45,092 nt of DNA from Syntrophales bacterium (GCA_028712885.1 JAQTPK010000020.1:1-45092); one strand, 5' to 3'; counted from the first letter of the stretch, positions 7,095 through 17,033 are shown. Numbers and translations: made by a program. The notes: generated from the sequence alone by a model not told the origin.

Positions 7095-9017
7095 TCAGCC
7101 TCCGTTCCCGAAAAAGCGCGCATGCCAGGATTGGAACACAATCAGGTTCCAGATCTGCCAGGAGCTTTCGTCCCGTCCCGAAAAAAAGCGGTCTCTTAAA
7201 CGTTGTACCGCATCCGGATCGAGAATCCCCCCCCGGCGGATGCGGCTGGGCGATAAATAATCATCAGCTAAAAATTTAAGCTCCCCCTTCAGCCATTTTC
7301 CCGCGGGGATTTCAAACCCCCACTTGGGGCGGCGGTGGAGGGAAGGGGGGAGAATGTTCTTGAAAGCCTCGATGAATATATGCTTCCCTCGGCCGTTCCG
7401 GATTTTCCAGCGCTCGTCCAGGGAAAACGCCAGCTCGCAAAACCGGTGGTCCAGGATGGGCACCCGGACTTCGAGAGAGCTGAGCATGCTCATGGCGTCC
7501 ACCTTATGCAGCATGTCGCCGGGGAGGGATTCCTTGAGGTCGGCGTACAGCATCCGGTTGACGGCCCCGTTCCGGTATTCACCCAGCCTTGCCGCCAGTA
7601 TTTCCTTGCCGAGATCGCGGTTGATTACAGCCGGCGGCCTGAAAAGGTCCTCTCTCAATTCCAGCGGGAATATCTCGTTCCAGTAGTAGAATCGCTCCTC
7701 GAAGGAGTCCTTCGCCCCCCGGACAAACTTTTTCGCCCTCCGGGAGTATTCGAGCAGGCGGCTGTACCGCGATTCGGGCAGCAGAGACACGGCCGGTTCT
7801 ATAAGCAGCCGGCGGAGCGGCAGGGGGATAAGTTTATAGCGCTGATACCAGTGCTCTCCCGAGTACATGCGGTAGCCGGCAAAGAGCTCGTCTCCCCCAT
7901 CCCCCGAGAGAACTGCTTTTACCTCGCGCGCCGTCTCCCGGGAGACGATGTATGTCGGAACCGCCGAGGAATCGGCGAACGGTTCGTCGAACGACTCAAT
8001 CACCCGGGGGACCGCATCCAGTACATCGCGGCTTTCCAGCTTGAATTCACGGTGCTCCGTACCGTACATCGCGGCGACGTCGCGGGCGTACGCGGTCTCA
8101 TCAAAGAGAGGCATATCCGCAAATCCGATAGTGAAGGTCTTTACCGGAATACTCGACTTCCTGGCCATCAGCGCCGCGATGATGCTCGAGTCGATCCCGC
8201 CGCTGAGGAACGCGCCGAGAGGCACGTCGGAGATCATATGCGATGCGACAGCGCCTTCCAGGGTGTTAAAGAGAGCTTTTTTGGCTTCTTCGAAGTCTCC
8301 TCTGAAGGCGTCGGAACCGTCCTTCGTTAAATTCCAGTACGGCTTTTCTGTTATCTCTCCATTCCTGAAAACAAGGAAATGCCCCGGCTTCAGTTTGTTT
8401 ATTCCTTTGAAGATTGTGTGCGGGGCGGGAATATAGTTAAACGTCAGGTAAAGTTCAAGGGAGTTCCAGTCTATTACGCGCTTGATTTCGGCGTCCTGGA
8501 GAATACTCTTGATTTCCGAAGCGAACAGGAAAGAATTGCCGAATCGGCCGTAAACGAGGGGCTTGATGCCGATCCGGTCCCGGCAGAGGACGAGGGATTG
8601 CGAGCGCGCGTCCCAGACGGCGAAGGCAAACATTCCTTCCAGCCTGCGGAATCCGTCAACTCCCTCATCCTCGTATAAATGGACGATCGTCTCGGAGTCG
8701 GTTCTTGAGCGAAAGCGGTGTCCTTTTCCTTCCAGTTCGTTCCGGAGAGACGGGTAATTGTAAATCTCGCCGTTAAATACGATCCAGACGGTGCCGTCTT
8801 CGTTCGAAATCGGCTGGCGTCCCGCCTCCGACAAATCTATTATGCTGAGCCTGCGATGCCCGAGGCCTATACTGACCTTATTCCGGGAATCGGCGTTCTG
8901 CAAAAAAAATCCTTCATCATCCGGTCCGCGGTAAAAGAACGCGGAGGTCATGCGCCGGAGGAGTTCCTGCTCGATCGGCCGCCCTGTCAAATCCAGTTTT
9001 CCGCAGATGCCGCACAT
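7095..9017 (-). CDS. asnB: Glutamine-hydrolysing asparagine synthase-type amidotransferase
   Basis: This 640-residue full-length class II glutamine amidotransferase starts MCGICGK, with Cys2 as the glutaminase nucleophile, followed by GLGHRRLSIIDLS and NGEIYNY of the Ntn-hydrolase domain. The synthetase half has the ATP pyrophosphatase P-loop FLSGGIDSSIIAAL near residue 270 and SGDGGDELFAGY. Ammonia released from glutamine would be passed to an adenylated carboxylate. In polysaccharide loci, close relatives (for example the XrtA-associated amidotransferases) are thought to amidate uronic acids or other glycan carboxylates rather than make free asparagine; that role is inferred here. It has a three-base gap to the upstream GT4 and a five-base gap to the downstream one. 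Confidence 0.9.
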   Translation of the reverse strand: MCGICGKLDLTGRPIEQELLRRMTSAFFYRGPDDEGFFLQNADSRNKVSIGLGHRRLSIIDLSEAGRQPISNEDGTVWIVFNGEIYNYPSLRNELEGKGHRFRSRTDSETIVHLYEDEGVDGFRRLEGMFAFAVWDARSQSLVLCRDRIGIKPLVYGRFGNSFLFASEIKSILQDAEIKRVIDWNSLELYLTFNYIPAPHTIFKGINKLKPGHFLVFRNGEITEKPYWNLTKDGSDAFRGDFEEAKKALFNTLEGAVASHMISDVPLGAFLSGGIDSSIIAALMARKSSIPVKTFTIGFADMPLFDETAYARDVAAMYGTEHREFKLESRDVLDAVPRVIESFDEPFADSSAVPTYIVSRETAREVKAVLSGDGGDELFAGYRMYSGEHWYQRYKLIPLPLRRLLIEPAVSLLPESRYSRLLEYSRRAKKFVRGAKDSFEERFYYWNEIFPLELREDLFRPPAVINRDLGKEILAARLGEYRNGAVNRMLYADLKESLPGDMLHKVDAMSMLSSLEVRVPILDHRFCELAFSLDERWKIRNGRGKHIFIEAFKNILPPSLHRRPKWGFEIPAGKWLKGELKFLADDYLSPSRIRRGGILDPDAVQRLRDRFFSGRDESSWQIWNLIVFQSWHARFFGNGG

Positions 9018-9020
9018 GGT

Positions 9021-10244
9021 TCAATCCTGCAGAAGGGATTCAAAGCTGTCGACATTTTTCTCCCACGAATACTTGGTTTCCGCAAACTCCCTGCATCTAA
9101 TGCCGATCCGGTCTCTCCAGCCGGGTTCCTTCCTTATTTTCAGGCACTTTTCTATTATAAGCTCGGCAATCGATTCCGGTCGGGTATCCCTAAACAGCCA
9201 GCCCGGCTCGAGTGCTTCCAGAATCTCGAGAGTCCCGCCGACAGGAGTTCCTAGGACAGGCGTTCCCGACGCCAGTGCTTCAACCGTTACCAGTCCGAAG
9301 CCCTCAAGTTCGCGGGTGGGTAAAATGAACAGGTCTGCCATACTGTAATAATCGGAAAGAGATTCTTCGGGGATAAATCCCACAAAACTGATATGGCCCT
9401 CTAGTCCGAGCATTTCCGTGAGGTTCATGAGATCGTTTTTTAACGGACCTTTGCCAGCCAGGACAAGATAGGCTTCGGGCACCTTATGAGCCACAGCCTT
9501 CATCGCAGTAACAAGGTTCTCGAGACCCATTCTGGACACTAAGTTACGTACAGTGAGTAATACAATTCTATTCTGCGGGATTTTCAGATCTGTACGAATA
9601 TTCCTCCTGTTTTCTGCAGGGTGGAATTTATCCAAGTCCGCTCCGCCGGGAATAATGCGTATTTTGTCTCCATTCACGCCGTATGCATTGATTAGCTTGT
9701 CATGAGTAAAGCGGCTCAGCACTACGATCAGATCTGATTCGTTCAGCGACCTGCTTTCCATATAACGGCGCAGGCTAAGGTTAAGCAGATAAAATAATTT
9801 ACCCGTGAGGCGTTGCGGTTCAGTATTTCTGGTCTTAAATTCTTCAAAAGAAAGGGAGTGGCAGGTGTAAATTTTTTTCACATTGCGGGCCGCGGGTGAG
9901 CGCAGAACAGCATATGAAGTGAACGGCTGATGAGAATTTATGAAATCGAAATTCCACGTTTTCTGCAGATCCTCGTAGCATGCCCGGGCGTTCTTCAGGG
10001 TCGCAGCAAAATAAGAAAGAGGACTTTGCAGATCAACGGCATATCTCCATTCGGGAACGAGCGAGATCGTTTCCCGGTCGGATGCATGAGATGGCAGTCT
10101 CCGCGTCAGGACGTGAACGGAATGCCCGCGTCTTGCCAGGCGTGTTGATTGTTCGAACAGCACCCGCTCGGCTCCGCCGACAACGCTGGCAATCGATACG
10201 TCGGCTGCGAACAGGATATTCATTTTTCGGAAATTACTCGGCAT
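9021..10244 (-). CDS. Glycosyltransferase family 4
   Basis: This GT-B glycosyltransferase is 407 residues from the first ATG, or 400 from an internal ATG at 10223 that begins MNILFAADVSIASVVGGAER directly at the first beta strand. Neither start has a good ribosome binding site, so the N-terminus is uncertain. The N-terminal glycine-rich loop SVVGGAERVLFEQ and the donor-site motif PTRELEGFGLVTVEALASGT are diagnostic of the family. The region upstream of its end is noticeably more A+T-rich than the first part of the locus. It likely adds one sugar to the lipid-linked repeat unit on the cytoplasmic face. Confidence 0.88.
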   Translation of the reverse strand: MPSNFRKMNILFAADVSIASVVGGAERVLFEQSTRLARRGHSVHVLTRRLPSHASDRETISLVPEWRYAVDLQSPLSYFAATLKNARACYEDLQKTWNFDFINSHQPFTSYAVLRSPAARNVKKIYTCHSLSFEEFKTRNTEPQRLTGKLFYLLNLSLRRYMESRSLNESDLIVVLSRFTHDKLINAYGVNGDKIRIIPGGADLDKFHPAENRRNIRTDLKIPQNRIVLLTVRNLVSRMGLENLVTAMKAVAHKVPEAYLVLAGKGPLKNDLMNLTEMLGLEGHISFVGFIPEESLSDYYSMADLFILPTRELEGFGLVTVEALASGTPVLGTPVGGTLEILEALEPGWLFRDTRPESIAELIIEKCLKIRKEPGWRDRIGIRCREFAETKYSWEKNVDSFESLLQD

Positions 10245-10315
10245 ATGACGGAAGTAATATTATCTGCAAAATATTTAATCTAAAATTGACGCACATGAGA
10301 AAGCCCGCGCGATCT

Positions 10316-11908
10316 TCATTTCAAGTAAAAGTATGTATTCCAATTCTCTTTTTTGAAATAAGCCCCAACCGGTTTTGATAAATTGAAATAAATTACTGTC
10401 CCTGCAACTTCCATTGTTTCATTGGAGATGCCCTGGTTATCCAGAAAGGAAAGAAATTCCTTCTCTAACCTGTTTTCATTACTCCTGAAAACAAAAGCTG
10501 AATCGAGCGAATCTTTGACATGTTCTGTGAAATGAGGTTTTCTATCGCTGAACGGTTCGTTAAAGGGCAATAGCACTGGAGAACCGATCAGGTTGCCTTT
10601 TCCTAAAAACATGATTGGATAACCTGTCCAATATGATGAGTAGAAATATTTTATTCCATTTCTTTCCATAGCGGAAATAACTGGGATGGGATCAAAACGG
10701 GGCGAATTGAATTCCTTAATCCACCCTGTAACCTGAAAGGCGCTCAATATAATCAAAATAAGAAAAGAGGCCTTCTTCAACTTAAGAGTGTTTCCGATAA
10801 GGCTTAGAAAGACAACAGGAAGTACGAAAAAAAGAGGTACTATGTGGCGGACGGAATGCAAGCTAGCTGCCAAGATGAGAATTAAGAAAAAAATAATATA
10901 GAATGCAAACTGCCTGTGTAATTGATATGTGGTGTATTTTTTAGTGGTTTGTCTAAAGCAGGAGGCGATATATCCTGAGCATATGATAATAAGGATCAGT
11001 CCTGCTGTTATTTGGATCGTGGAACCGCATATGTCGGGTGTTATAAGCTGTCCAAATATTAAGGGCGCGTTTGAAGTCCAGTTTATGAGATACTTGCTTT
11101 TCTGGAGACAAATATTGCTTATAACATCCATTGGGAGTGCGACAATATCATCTCTTCCGATTAATAATGCATTGCCTGCGGCACGGGTAAATGTTCCTCC
11201 GCCATATAAGATATTATGAAAAATCAACGGAGATATGCCTATAAATCCACCCAATCCGAATTGAAAAAATGTTCTTGAACGATTATCTCCAAGGCATAAG
11301 GTCGGTACAGCAAAAGCAAGTATTGCGGGAATAATATAAAACTGAATATATAAGAAGAAACCGCAGATAAGACCTAAAAAGAAAAAAGCAGTACCATTAT
11401 GTATTCCGATAGATTGATCCCTGATTTTCCAACTTAACAGTATAACCAAAGCTGTGCCCAGGAACGACTCTCCATAGCCGCCGTATGCTGCCATGGTAGT
11501 ATTAAAAACAATATAGGGTGAAAAAAGCAGGAACAGAACACCAACAGATGCTCTTTGACAATCGAAGAGTCGCACGTAAATAAAATAAAACAGAAAAAAG
11601 GCGGGAAAAATGATGAGCATCATCGCAATACGGAGCTGTAAAAATCCGGCATCGAAAAGCTTGAAAATAATTGCTGCAATATAAGCAACAGGAGCACCGG
11701 CATAATGTGCTTCCCAGCAGAATATGGGAAATTCTTCCAGAACAGCGATTTTCTGAGCCATCATGCCGAAAACAGCCTGATCGGCATCACCAAGCTGTCC
11801 GGCCGGCGAAAAAAGGAAAAAAATACGCGTCAGGAAAAACAGCGCCGCTAAAAGTATGAGGTGGTAAACCGTGGAATGCGAGGGCCTGAAATTCAATCTA
11901 TTCTGCAT
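10316..11908 (-). CDS. Polytopic GT-C-like membrane glycosyltransferase
   Basis: This 530-residue protein has about ten to eleven membrane helices. After the first helix there is a periplasmic loop with PAGQLGDADQAVFGMMAQ, resembling the acidic loop of GT39/PMT-type enzymes that use polyprenyl-phosphate sugars, and a soluble C-terminal tail of about 120 residues. The ATG at 11906-11908 is preferred over a TTG five codons upstream. The gene is much richer in A and T than its neighbours by eye, with many AAT, ATA and AAA codons, which suggests acquisition from another genome. A Wzy-like polymerase or another glycan-handling membrane protein is an alternative; the sugar-transfer role is inferred from the loop and context. 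Confidence 0.6.
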   Translation of the reverse strand: MQNRLNFRPSHSTVYHLILLAALFFLTRIFFLFSPAGQLGDADQAVFGMMAQKIAVLEEFPIFCWEAHYAGAPVAYIAAIIFKLFDAGFLQLRIAMMLIIFPAFFLFYFIYVRLFDCQRASVGVLFLLFSPYIVFNTTMAAYGGYGESFLGTALVILLSWKIRDQSIGIHNGTAFFFLGLICGFFLYIQFYIIPAILAFAVPTLCLGDNRSRTFFQFGLGGFIGISPLIFHNILYGGGTFTRAAGNALLIGRDDIVALPMDVISNICLQKSKYLINWTSNAPLIFGQLITPDICGSTIQITAGLILIIICSGYIASCFRQTTKKYTTYQLHRQFAFYIIFFLILILAASLHSVRHIVPLFFVLPVVFLSLIGNTLKLKKASFLILIILSAFQVTGWIKEFNSPRFDPIPVISAMERNGIKYFYSSYWTGYPIMFLGKGNLIGSPVLLPFNEPFSDRKPHFTEHVKDSLDSAFVFRSNENRLEKEFLSFLDNQGISNETMEVAGTVIYFNLSKPVGAYFKKENWNTYFYLK

Positions 11909-11932
11909 AATACAGCACCACAATAATCATCC

Positions 11933-13048
11933 TCACGGTTTCGGAATGGACTGATCTATTACAGAGGCAATTCTTTTCGCGAATAATTCTATTGAGAATT
12001 GTCTCACTCGAGATAATCCTTTCATTGACATTGATTGTCTTAATTCATCATCTGCTATAATCAGTATTATTTTATCGATAAAATCATTCAGCCTGGAAGG
12101 ATCAAAGAGACATCCTGCTTCACCCAGAACTTCAGGTATAGCTCCACCATTAGATGCGAACACTGGTGTCCCACAGGCCATAGCCTCGGCGACCGGCAGA
12201 CAGAATCCTTCATATAGCGAGGGAGTGACAAAAACATCGGCAGCGTTATAAAGAACCGGCAACTCCTCATCCGGAACATTCGGAAGAGTAATGATCCGAT
12301 CGTTATGAACTATACCGTTGCACCTCAATTGTTCTTCATCTGCACCCGCAAGAACTAGTTGAATATTTTTCTTGGCTTCTTCGGGAAGCGAAAGATATCC
12401 ATTCAGAAGAAAGGGAATATTTTTATGGGGTTTTGAGTTGCCTACATAGAGAATAAATCTGCCCTTGATTTCCGGAAACAGGATTTTCCTGCGGGCGGCC
12501 ACATCCAGCGGGGGCAATGTCCGAAACCGGTTCAGATCTACTCCGTTATAAACGACCCTGATCTTTTCGGGTGGAGTATGAAAAACACGCAAGATATCCT
12601 TCTTCGTATTTTCCGATACGGTGAGAACAGTCTTCGCTTTTTTGCAGAACAGTCGGCCTGCAAGGCGGTAATACGCATTCAGAACAAAGCCGTTCCGCCT
12701 TCTATAGACGGGGAGTGTGAAAAAATGGACATCGTGTATTGTGTTAATTGCAGGGCAGGGGGCCAAAACAGGTAACTTATAGTAGGGAGAGAAAAAGAGA
12801 TCGGCTCCGATGGTGTTCAAGTATCCCGGCAGGCTTACCTGATCCCATACAGTGACGGATGATTCAGGGATTACATGGTATCTTATGCTGCCTCCGGCGA
12901 ATTCAAGATTCGCAGCTCGGTTTAGAAGAAGAATATATTCTGTTTCCCGGTCCAGCTTGTTCAGAGATTTTAAAAAATTATGGAGAAAGCGGCCGATTCC
13001 TGTCATGCCACCCTGGAGTTCGCGGCCATCGATAACTATTTTAGCCAT
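11933..13048 (-). CDS. Glycosyltransferase family 4 (mannosyltransferase-like)
   Basis: This 371-residue GT-B enzyme begins MAKIVIDGRELQGGMTGIGR, the start typical of bacterial MtfB/WbaZ-like GT4 proteins. It continues with NTIHDVHFFTLP, LTVSENTKKDILRVF, VVYNGVDLNRF, FILYVGNSKPHKNI and the nucleotide-sugar motif TPSLYEGFCLPVAEAMACGT. All catalytic-site features appear intact. The gap to the downstream membrane protein is short. Like that gene it is moderately A+T-rich, so both may have arrived together. Mannose transfer is only suggested by resemblance. Confidence 0.88.
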   Translation of the reverse strand: MAKIVIDGRELQGGMTGIGRFLHNFLKSLNKLDRETEYILLLNRAANLEFAGGSIRYHVIPESSVTVWDQVSLPGYLNTIGADLFFSPYYKLPVLAPCPAINTIHDVHFFTLPVYRRRNGFVLNAYYRLAGRLFCKKAKTVLTVSENTKKDILRVFHTPPEKIRVVYNGVDLNRFRTLPPLDVAARRKILFPEIKGRFILYVGNSKPHKNIPFLLNGYLSLPEEAKKNIQLVLAGADEEQLRCNGIVHNDRIITLPNVPDEELPVLYNAADVFVTPSLYEGFCLPVAEAMACGTPVFASNGGAIPEVLGEAGCLFDPSRLNDFIDKIILIIADDELRQSMSMKGLSRVRQFSIELFAKRIASVIDQSIPKP

Positions 13049-13110
13049 GATATATATACCCGATCTGATACGACTTAAGTATCTTTAGACCTCTTTAGTC
13101 CGATTTCTAT

Positions 13111-14223
13111 TCAATAATCCCTGCCTTGATCATCTGAAACCCGCCGGAAAATCCGGACCATTTTCTCGACATGCGACTCAATCCCGAAGAAATTCGCGGC
13201 CTGTTCGGCTTCCCTGGATATCAGGTTCCACAAGGCTTTATTACGGATGAGATCCATAAGGGCCCTGGCGACTGCATCCGGATCGTTTTCAGGGACCAAG
13301 ATGCCGTTCCGCATGTGTGTTACGATTTCCGGAACGCCCCCCGATCGAGTGGCGATAACGGGAAGTCCGCTCGCCATAGCTTCCACGACTACCCGGCCGA
13401 ACGGTTCACGGTTGGACGGCAGGACCATTACAGCTGCCGCCCTGTACCATGGCCTTACATCTTCGACGTGGCCAATCCAGTGGATCCGTTCGGTGAAAGG
13501 CGAGAGCGCCGTTCTTTTCTGAAGTTCATCCCACCAGTCCGGGTCGGAAGGATCCTTCCCTCCCACGCAGATCAGGTGAGCATCCTTTTCCATTCCGGCT
13601 GTTCTTTCAAATGCTTCCAGGAGGACATCATGTCTTTTCCATCGTGAGACCCGGGAGACCATCAGAATGGATATCCAGCCGGCATTGATCATCTCGGGTC
13701 CTGCAATCCCTTCCTCTCTCAACCATTTTAGATCCAGACCGTTATGAACGATATCTATCTTGTCACGGAGCCGGCGGGAAAAGCGAAGCGACGTTGCCCG
13801 GCTGTTTACGACGATATGGCGGCACAGGCGAGTGATAATGGCATCCAGATATGGATCGGAGTCGATAACTCTGCAGTGCCAGACAGCCGGAATGGAACAC
13901 AGGTGCCCGACCAGCCCGCCATAAAATGCGGCCCTTGATCCGTTCGCATAGATCAGATCGATATTCCGGTTCCGGCAAATCTTTACAAACTTTAAAGTGC
14001 TCTGGATTACTCCTGCCGAGCTTAGGGGATTCAGGGGAGCTAAAGGTACAATCTCCGTGGCAATCCCGGCGGCAGAAGTTTTTTTTGCGAGTTCGCCCTC
14101 GCACGGCACCGCGGCGATAGCCCGGTAATCCTCCGGCAAACGGGAAATCAGCCCCAGGAACGAATGCTCGCCACCCCCCAGGAAAGAGGCATGGTTTGAT
14201 ATAGCGAGTATACGCTTAGTCAT
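13111..14223 (-). CDS. Glycosyltransferase family 4
   Basis: This 370-residue GT-B glycosyltransferase starts at the ATG at 14221-14223, giving MTKRILAISNHASFLGGGEH. It is preferred over an ATG nine codons upstream because a GGGGGA ribosome binding site lies seven bases before it and the protein then begins at the first beta strand. The start overlaps the end of the upstream GT2 gene by eight bases. Motifs seen are FLGGGEHSFLG, DIVHNGLDLKWL, ILMVSRVSRWKRHDVLLEAF and the donor-site LPSNREPFGRVVVEAMASGL. Substrate specificity is unknown. Confidence 0.87.
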   Translation of the reverse strand: MTKRILAISNHASFLGGGEHSFLGLISRLPEDYRAIAAVPCEGELAKKTSAAGIATEIVPLAPLNPLSSAGVIQSTLKFVKICRNRNIDLIYANGSRAAFYGGLVGHLCSIPAVWHCRVIDSDPYLDAIITRLCRHIVVNSRATSLRFSRRLRDKIDIVHNGLDLKWLREEGIAGPEMINAGWISILMVSRVSRWKRHDVLLEAFERTAGMEKDAHLICVGGKDPSDPDWWDELQKRTALSPFTERIHWIGHVEDVRPWYRAAAVMVLPSNREPFGRVVVEAMASGLPVIATRSGGVPEIVTHMRNGILVPENDPDAVARALMDLIRNKALWNLISREAEQAANFFGIESHVEKMVRIFRRVSDDQGRDY

Positions 14224-15193
14224 GGAAAATCCCCCTGAGACGCCCTGCATCCATTGCTGCGTCCATTATGAATTTGACCAACGGCAGAAGCAGGAGCGAA
14301 CGCAACGGGGCATTACTTTTTTTCCAAACGGAGTGGTTTCGTAGATATTGCACCAGAGAATACAGTAAAAAGAACGCCGGGATCGTAATCAGCCATCTCA
14401 TCGAAAGAGCCAGGCACAAGGATGAAAATAAGCCGAACTTGACTGTAAGTGATCCTCTCAGCACAGAGAACCAGTTCGCTTCTGCATACTCGCCCGTATG
14501 GACGACCCCAATTTCAGCCCGACCCCGTCGCAAAAACCATCGCCAGATTTCCCGAAGACTCCCCCTTGCCCTGTGTTCGACCACGGCGTCCGGCGCGAAG
14601 ACGCATTTCCCGTCGCTGCAGGCCTTCTTGGCCAGAAGATAATCTTCCCCTCCCGTTTTGAGACGATGATCGAACCCGCCGACCGCCTCTATGACCGACC
14701 GGCGGTACGCGCAGTTCAGTGTGGAGATCTCGATTGTGCTTCTTTGTTCTCCGCGCGCCTTAATGATTCTTCCTATACCGCCGCCCGGGAAACCCAAAAT
14801 TGACTCCACCCAGCCGATTGCGTTTGTATCTCCGGGAACAGTAACCCCCCCTTGGACACCCATAACGGACGCATCTTCAAAAGGCCTCAGGAGATTATCC
14901 AGCCACCCGTCATTTATGCGGCAATCGTCGTCAACAAACACAATGATGCCGCCGGTGGATCCGGCCACGCTTAGATTTCTCGCATACGGAAATCCAAAAT
15001 TTTTAACGGGATGAGGAATATAGGTAACACCCTCGATCGGATATGGATTATCAGTTTCTTCAACTACGACGATTTCAAACTCATGCCTTGTCCTCATCGA
15101 TTTCAAATCATCTGTAATACGTTTCAGGTCCTGCCTGCGATCTCGTGAGCAGATGAGGATCGATATTCCCGGTTGATACGCACCAGAGCTCAT
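14216..15193 (-). CDS. Glycosyltransferase family 2 with C-terminal membrane anchor
   Basis: This 325-residue inverting GT-A enzyme has the N-terminal ISILICSRDRRQDL strand and loop, then NFGFPYARNLSVAGSTG and the metal-binding VDDDCRI (DxD equivalent). GGEDYLLAKKACSDG supplies the ED catalytic-base motif. After residue about 225 come one or two hydrophobic segments that would anchor it to the inner membrane. The gene is full length and reads directly into the following GT4 with an eight-base overlap. It likely adds one residue to the repeat unit. Confidence 0.88.
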   Translation of the reverse strand: MSSGAYQPGISILICSRDRRQDLKRITDDLKSMRTRHEFEIVVVEETDNPYPIEGVTYIPHPVKNFGFPYARNLSVAGSTGGIIVFVDDDCRINDGWLDNLLRPFEDASVMGVQGGVTVPGDTNAIGWVESILGFPGGGIGRIIKARGEQRSTIEISTLNCAYRRSVIEAVGGFDHRLKTGGEDYLLAKKACSDGKCVFAPDAVVEHRARGSLREIWRWFLRRGRAEIGVVHTGEYAEANWFSVLRGSLTVKFGLFSSLCLALSMRWLITIPAFFLLYSLVQYLRNHSVWKKSNAPLRSLLLLPLVKFIMDAAMDAGRLRGIFHD

Positions 15194-15223
15194 AATGGCA
15201 ATAACCTTGGTAATGCGAGGACC

Positions 15224-16360
15224 TCATTCATTTTCGTTGCGGTCCTGTTCAAAAAGCGTGTCGCGCAATAATGCAGCACGGCGCGACCATGTATGGCCTG
15301 CGGCAAAGGCGCGTACGGCATCCGCTCGGGCGCGATCACATGCGTTCAATGCCATGAAGGCGGCTTCGGCGTATTCCTCGGGAGACGACCCTATGTGGAG
15401 CCATTGCCGCATTTCCATGGCGCGGGGATGCGGCGTGCTGGCGATCGGCCGGCCGGCCGCCAAATATTCGTATAGTTTCGTCGGATCACCTGCAGAGGTA
15501 GCCGAGGGACGATAAAGGAGCAGGCAGAGGTCGGCGTGCGCGAGGTACGACGGAAGCTCTTCGTAAGGCCGGCGCCCCAGAAGAAAGACGTTGGACGGGA
15601 GTTTCGTCGGAACGGACTGATCGTTTCCTCCGCCGATCATGCAGAACGATACCTGGGGGAGGCGTCCGGCGGCTGCGACAAGCGCGGGCCAGTCGATCCA
15701 TGCCGGATTGTAACTGCCTATGTGAACAGCCCTGGGTTCGGGAATGCGGGCGTATTCGGCCGGCTTCGCTATGCTCTCCGGTTCACGAAGACGGGCCAGA
15801 AACTCGTCGCTGACCGCGTTGGGAAGATGGAAAACAGCCTCCACCCTGCGGGCAGCCTCTTTCTCCAGCTCGCGGCTGACGGCGATAACGCCGTCCACTT
15901 TGTTCAGAATGTCCATGCGATAGACAGGCATTTTCATATCAGTAGAGAAACTCTTTTGATACAGATCCCAGCGCTCCGTCCAATCGAACCAGCAGGGGTA
16001 ACCCGCCCGGCGGGCAATGCATGCGATATACTCATCCTCCGGGTCCGACAGCACCACAACCGTATTTCCGTCCTGCCGAAAACAGGAGCTGACCATCGAC
16101 CATCGGGAGCGCTGATTGAGGTAGCGGATCGGCCGCAGTCTCTGCCCGGGCAGACGGCGGACGGGTGTGAGTACATTCATCGCGGCGTCGGGATGATGCC
16201 AGGCCAGGGGGCGATTCTCCAGCCTCCACGCGGCCGGCGGAGCATTGACCAGGACCGTCCGGCAGTCCTCCAGGCCGGCAAACGCCAGCGGCAGAAGCAC
16301 CTTTCTTGCCTTGCGGTCATCCCACCAGGAATTTTTGCAGAAATAGACAAGCGTTCGCAT
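15224..16360 (-). CDS. GT-B glycosyltransferase, TuaH/WcaL-like
   Basis: This 378-residue protein has the C-terminal half of a GT-B enzyme: AVHIGSYNPAWIDWPALVAAA, FCMIGGGN, VFLLGRRPYEELPSYLAHAD and then GDPTKLYEYLAAGRPIAST. The last motif, with DPTKxYEYLAxGxP, is characteristic of TuaH-like transferases in teichuronic acid and capsule loci. The N-terminal half (MRTLVYFCKNSWWDDRKARK) is less conserved. The ATG at 16358-16360 is preferred over a GTG three codons upstream, and neither has a strong ribosome binding site. The gene is 19-30 bases from each neighbour. Confidence 0.8.
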   Translation of the reverse strand: MRTLVYFCKNSWWDDRKARKVLLPLAFAGLEDCRTVLVNAPPAAWRLENRPLAWHHPDAAMNVLTPVRRLPGQRLRPIRYLNQRSRWSMVSSCFRQDGNTVVVLSDPEDEYIACIARRAGYPCWFDWTERWDLYQKSFSTDMKMPVYRMDILNKVDGVIAVSRELEKEAARRVEAVFHLPNAVSDEFLARLREPESIAKPAEYARIPEPRAVHIGSYNPAWIDWPALVAAAGRLPQVSFCMIGGGNDQSVPTKLPSNVFLLGRRPYEELPSYLAHADLCLLLYRPSATSAGDPTKLYEYLAAGRPIASTPHPRAMEMRQWLHIGSSPEEYAEAAFMALNACDRARADAVRAFAAGHTWSRRAALLRDTLFEQDRNENE

Positions 16361-16388
16361 CGGTTTCACTGTTTGTCAGGCGAATCAA

Positions 16389-17033
16389 TTATCGAGATGC
16401 GCTATTCGCTTCAGTTTTTCTCAGCACAAAAAAACGGTGATAAGGAAATTCAAATACTTTGTATGTCTTGACGATGATCAGACCGGAACGGCTGATTTCG
16501 AATTCTATTCTCCCCCGTGGACAGCCTTTCTTTCCTATTTCCCAGTAGTGCTCTCCGTCAAATTCATGCCTGACAGGCCGGTGAAAAGGGTGGGGGACCA
16601 GCCTTCTGATCGGCTTGATTTTCGGCAAATCGATATGGATTCTATAGACGGTGGTGACGTCGGGCAATGATAAGATGACGCTTCCTTGGGCGATTCTGCG
16701 GATCTCTTTCAGTGTTTCGGGGAATTTCTCGAAGGGCAAATGCTCAAGGACTTCACAGCACGAGACAAGGTCGAAGGATTCACTCCGAAATGGAATAGCT
16801 GATACGGATCCGACTGTATCGGGTCGCAGGTCATGAGCCATGTCCAGCGTAATAAGGTTTATCTTCTTATCTCTCAGGTATTTCGACACAAAACCGTTGC
16901 CGATTCCTATTTCCAGCATTTTCTTCGGCTTCAGCGAAATGATTTCATCGATCTGATGCCAATAGCTGCAAAATCGCTCTTTGGTATCGTAATTGCGATC
17001 GAAGCAGGAAGAGGACAACGGAGGAGGTTTCAT
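16389..17033 (-). CDS. Class I SAM-dependent methyltransferase
   Basis: This 214-residue Rossmann-fold methyltransferase has motif I MLEIGIGNGFVSKYL with the AdoMet-binding glycines and motif II LITLDMAHDLRPD. The SFDLVSCCEVLEHLPFEKFPETLKEI stretch is typical of Methyltransf_11/23-type enzymes. The start overlaps the flippase stop as ATGA. In this locus it probably methylates a sugar hydroxyl of the glycan or caps the chain, but the substrate cannot be read. The protein ends in basic segments with no extra domain. Confidence 0.85.
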   Translation of the reverse strand: MKPPPLSSSCFDRNYDTKERFCSYWHQIDEIISLKPKKMLEIGIGNGFVSKYLRDKKINLITLDMAHDLRPDTVGSVSAIPFRSESFDLVSCCEVLEHLPFEKFPETLKEIRRIAQGSVILSLPDVTTVYRIHIDLPKIKPIRRLVPHPFHRPVRHEFDGEHYWEIGKKGCPRGRIEFEISRSGLIIVKTYKVFEFPYHRFFVLRKTEANSASR

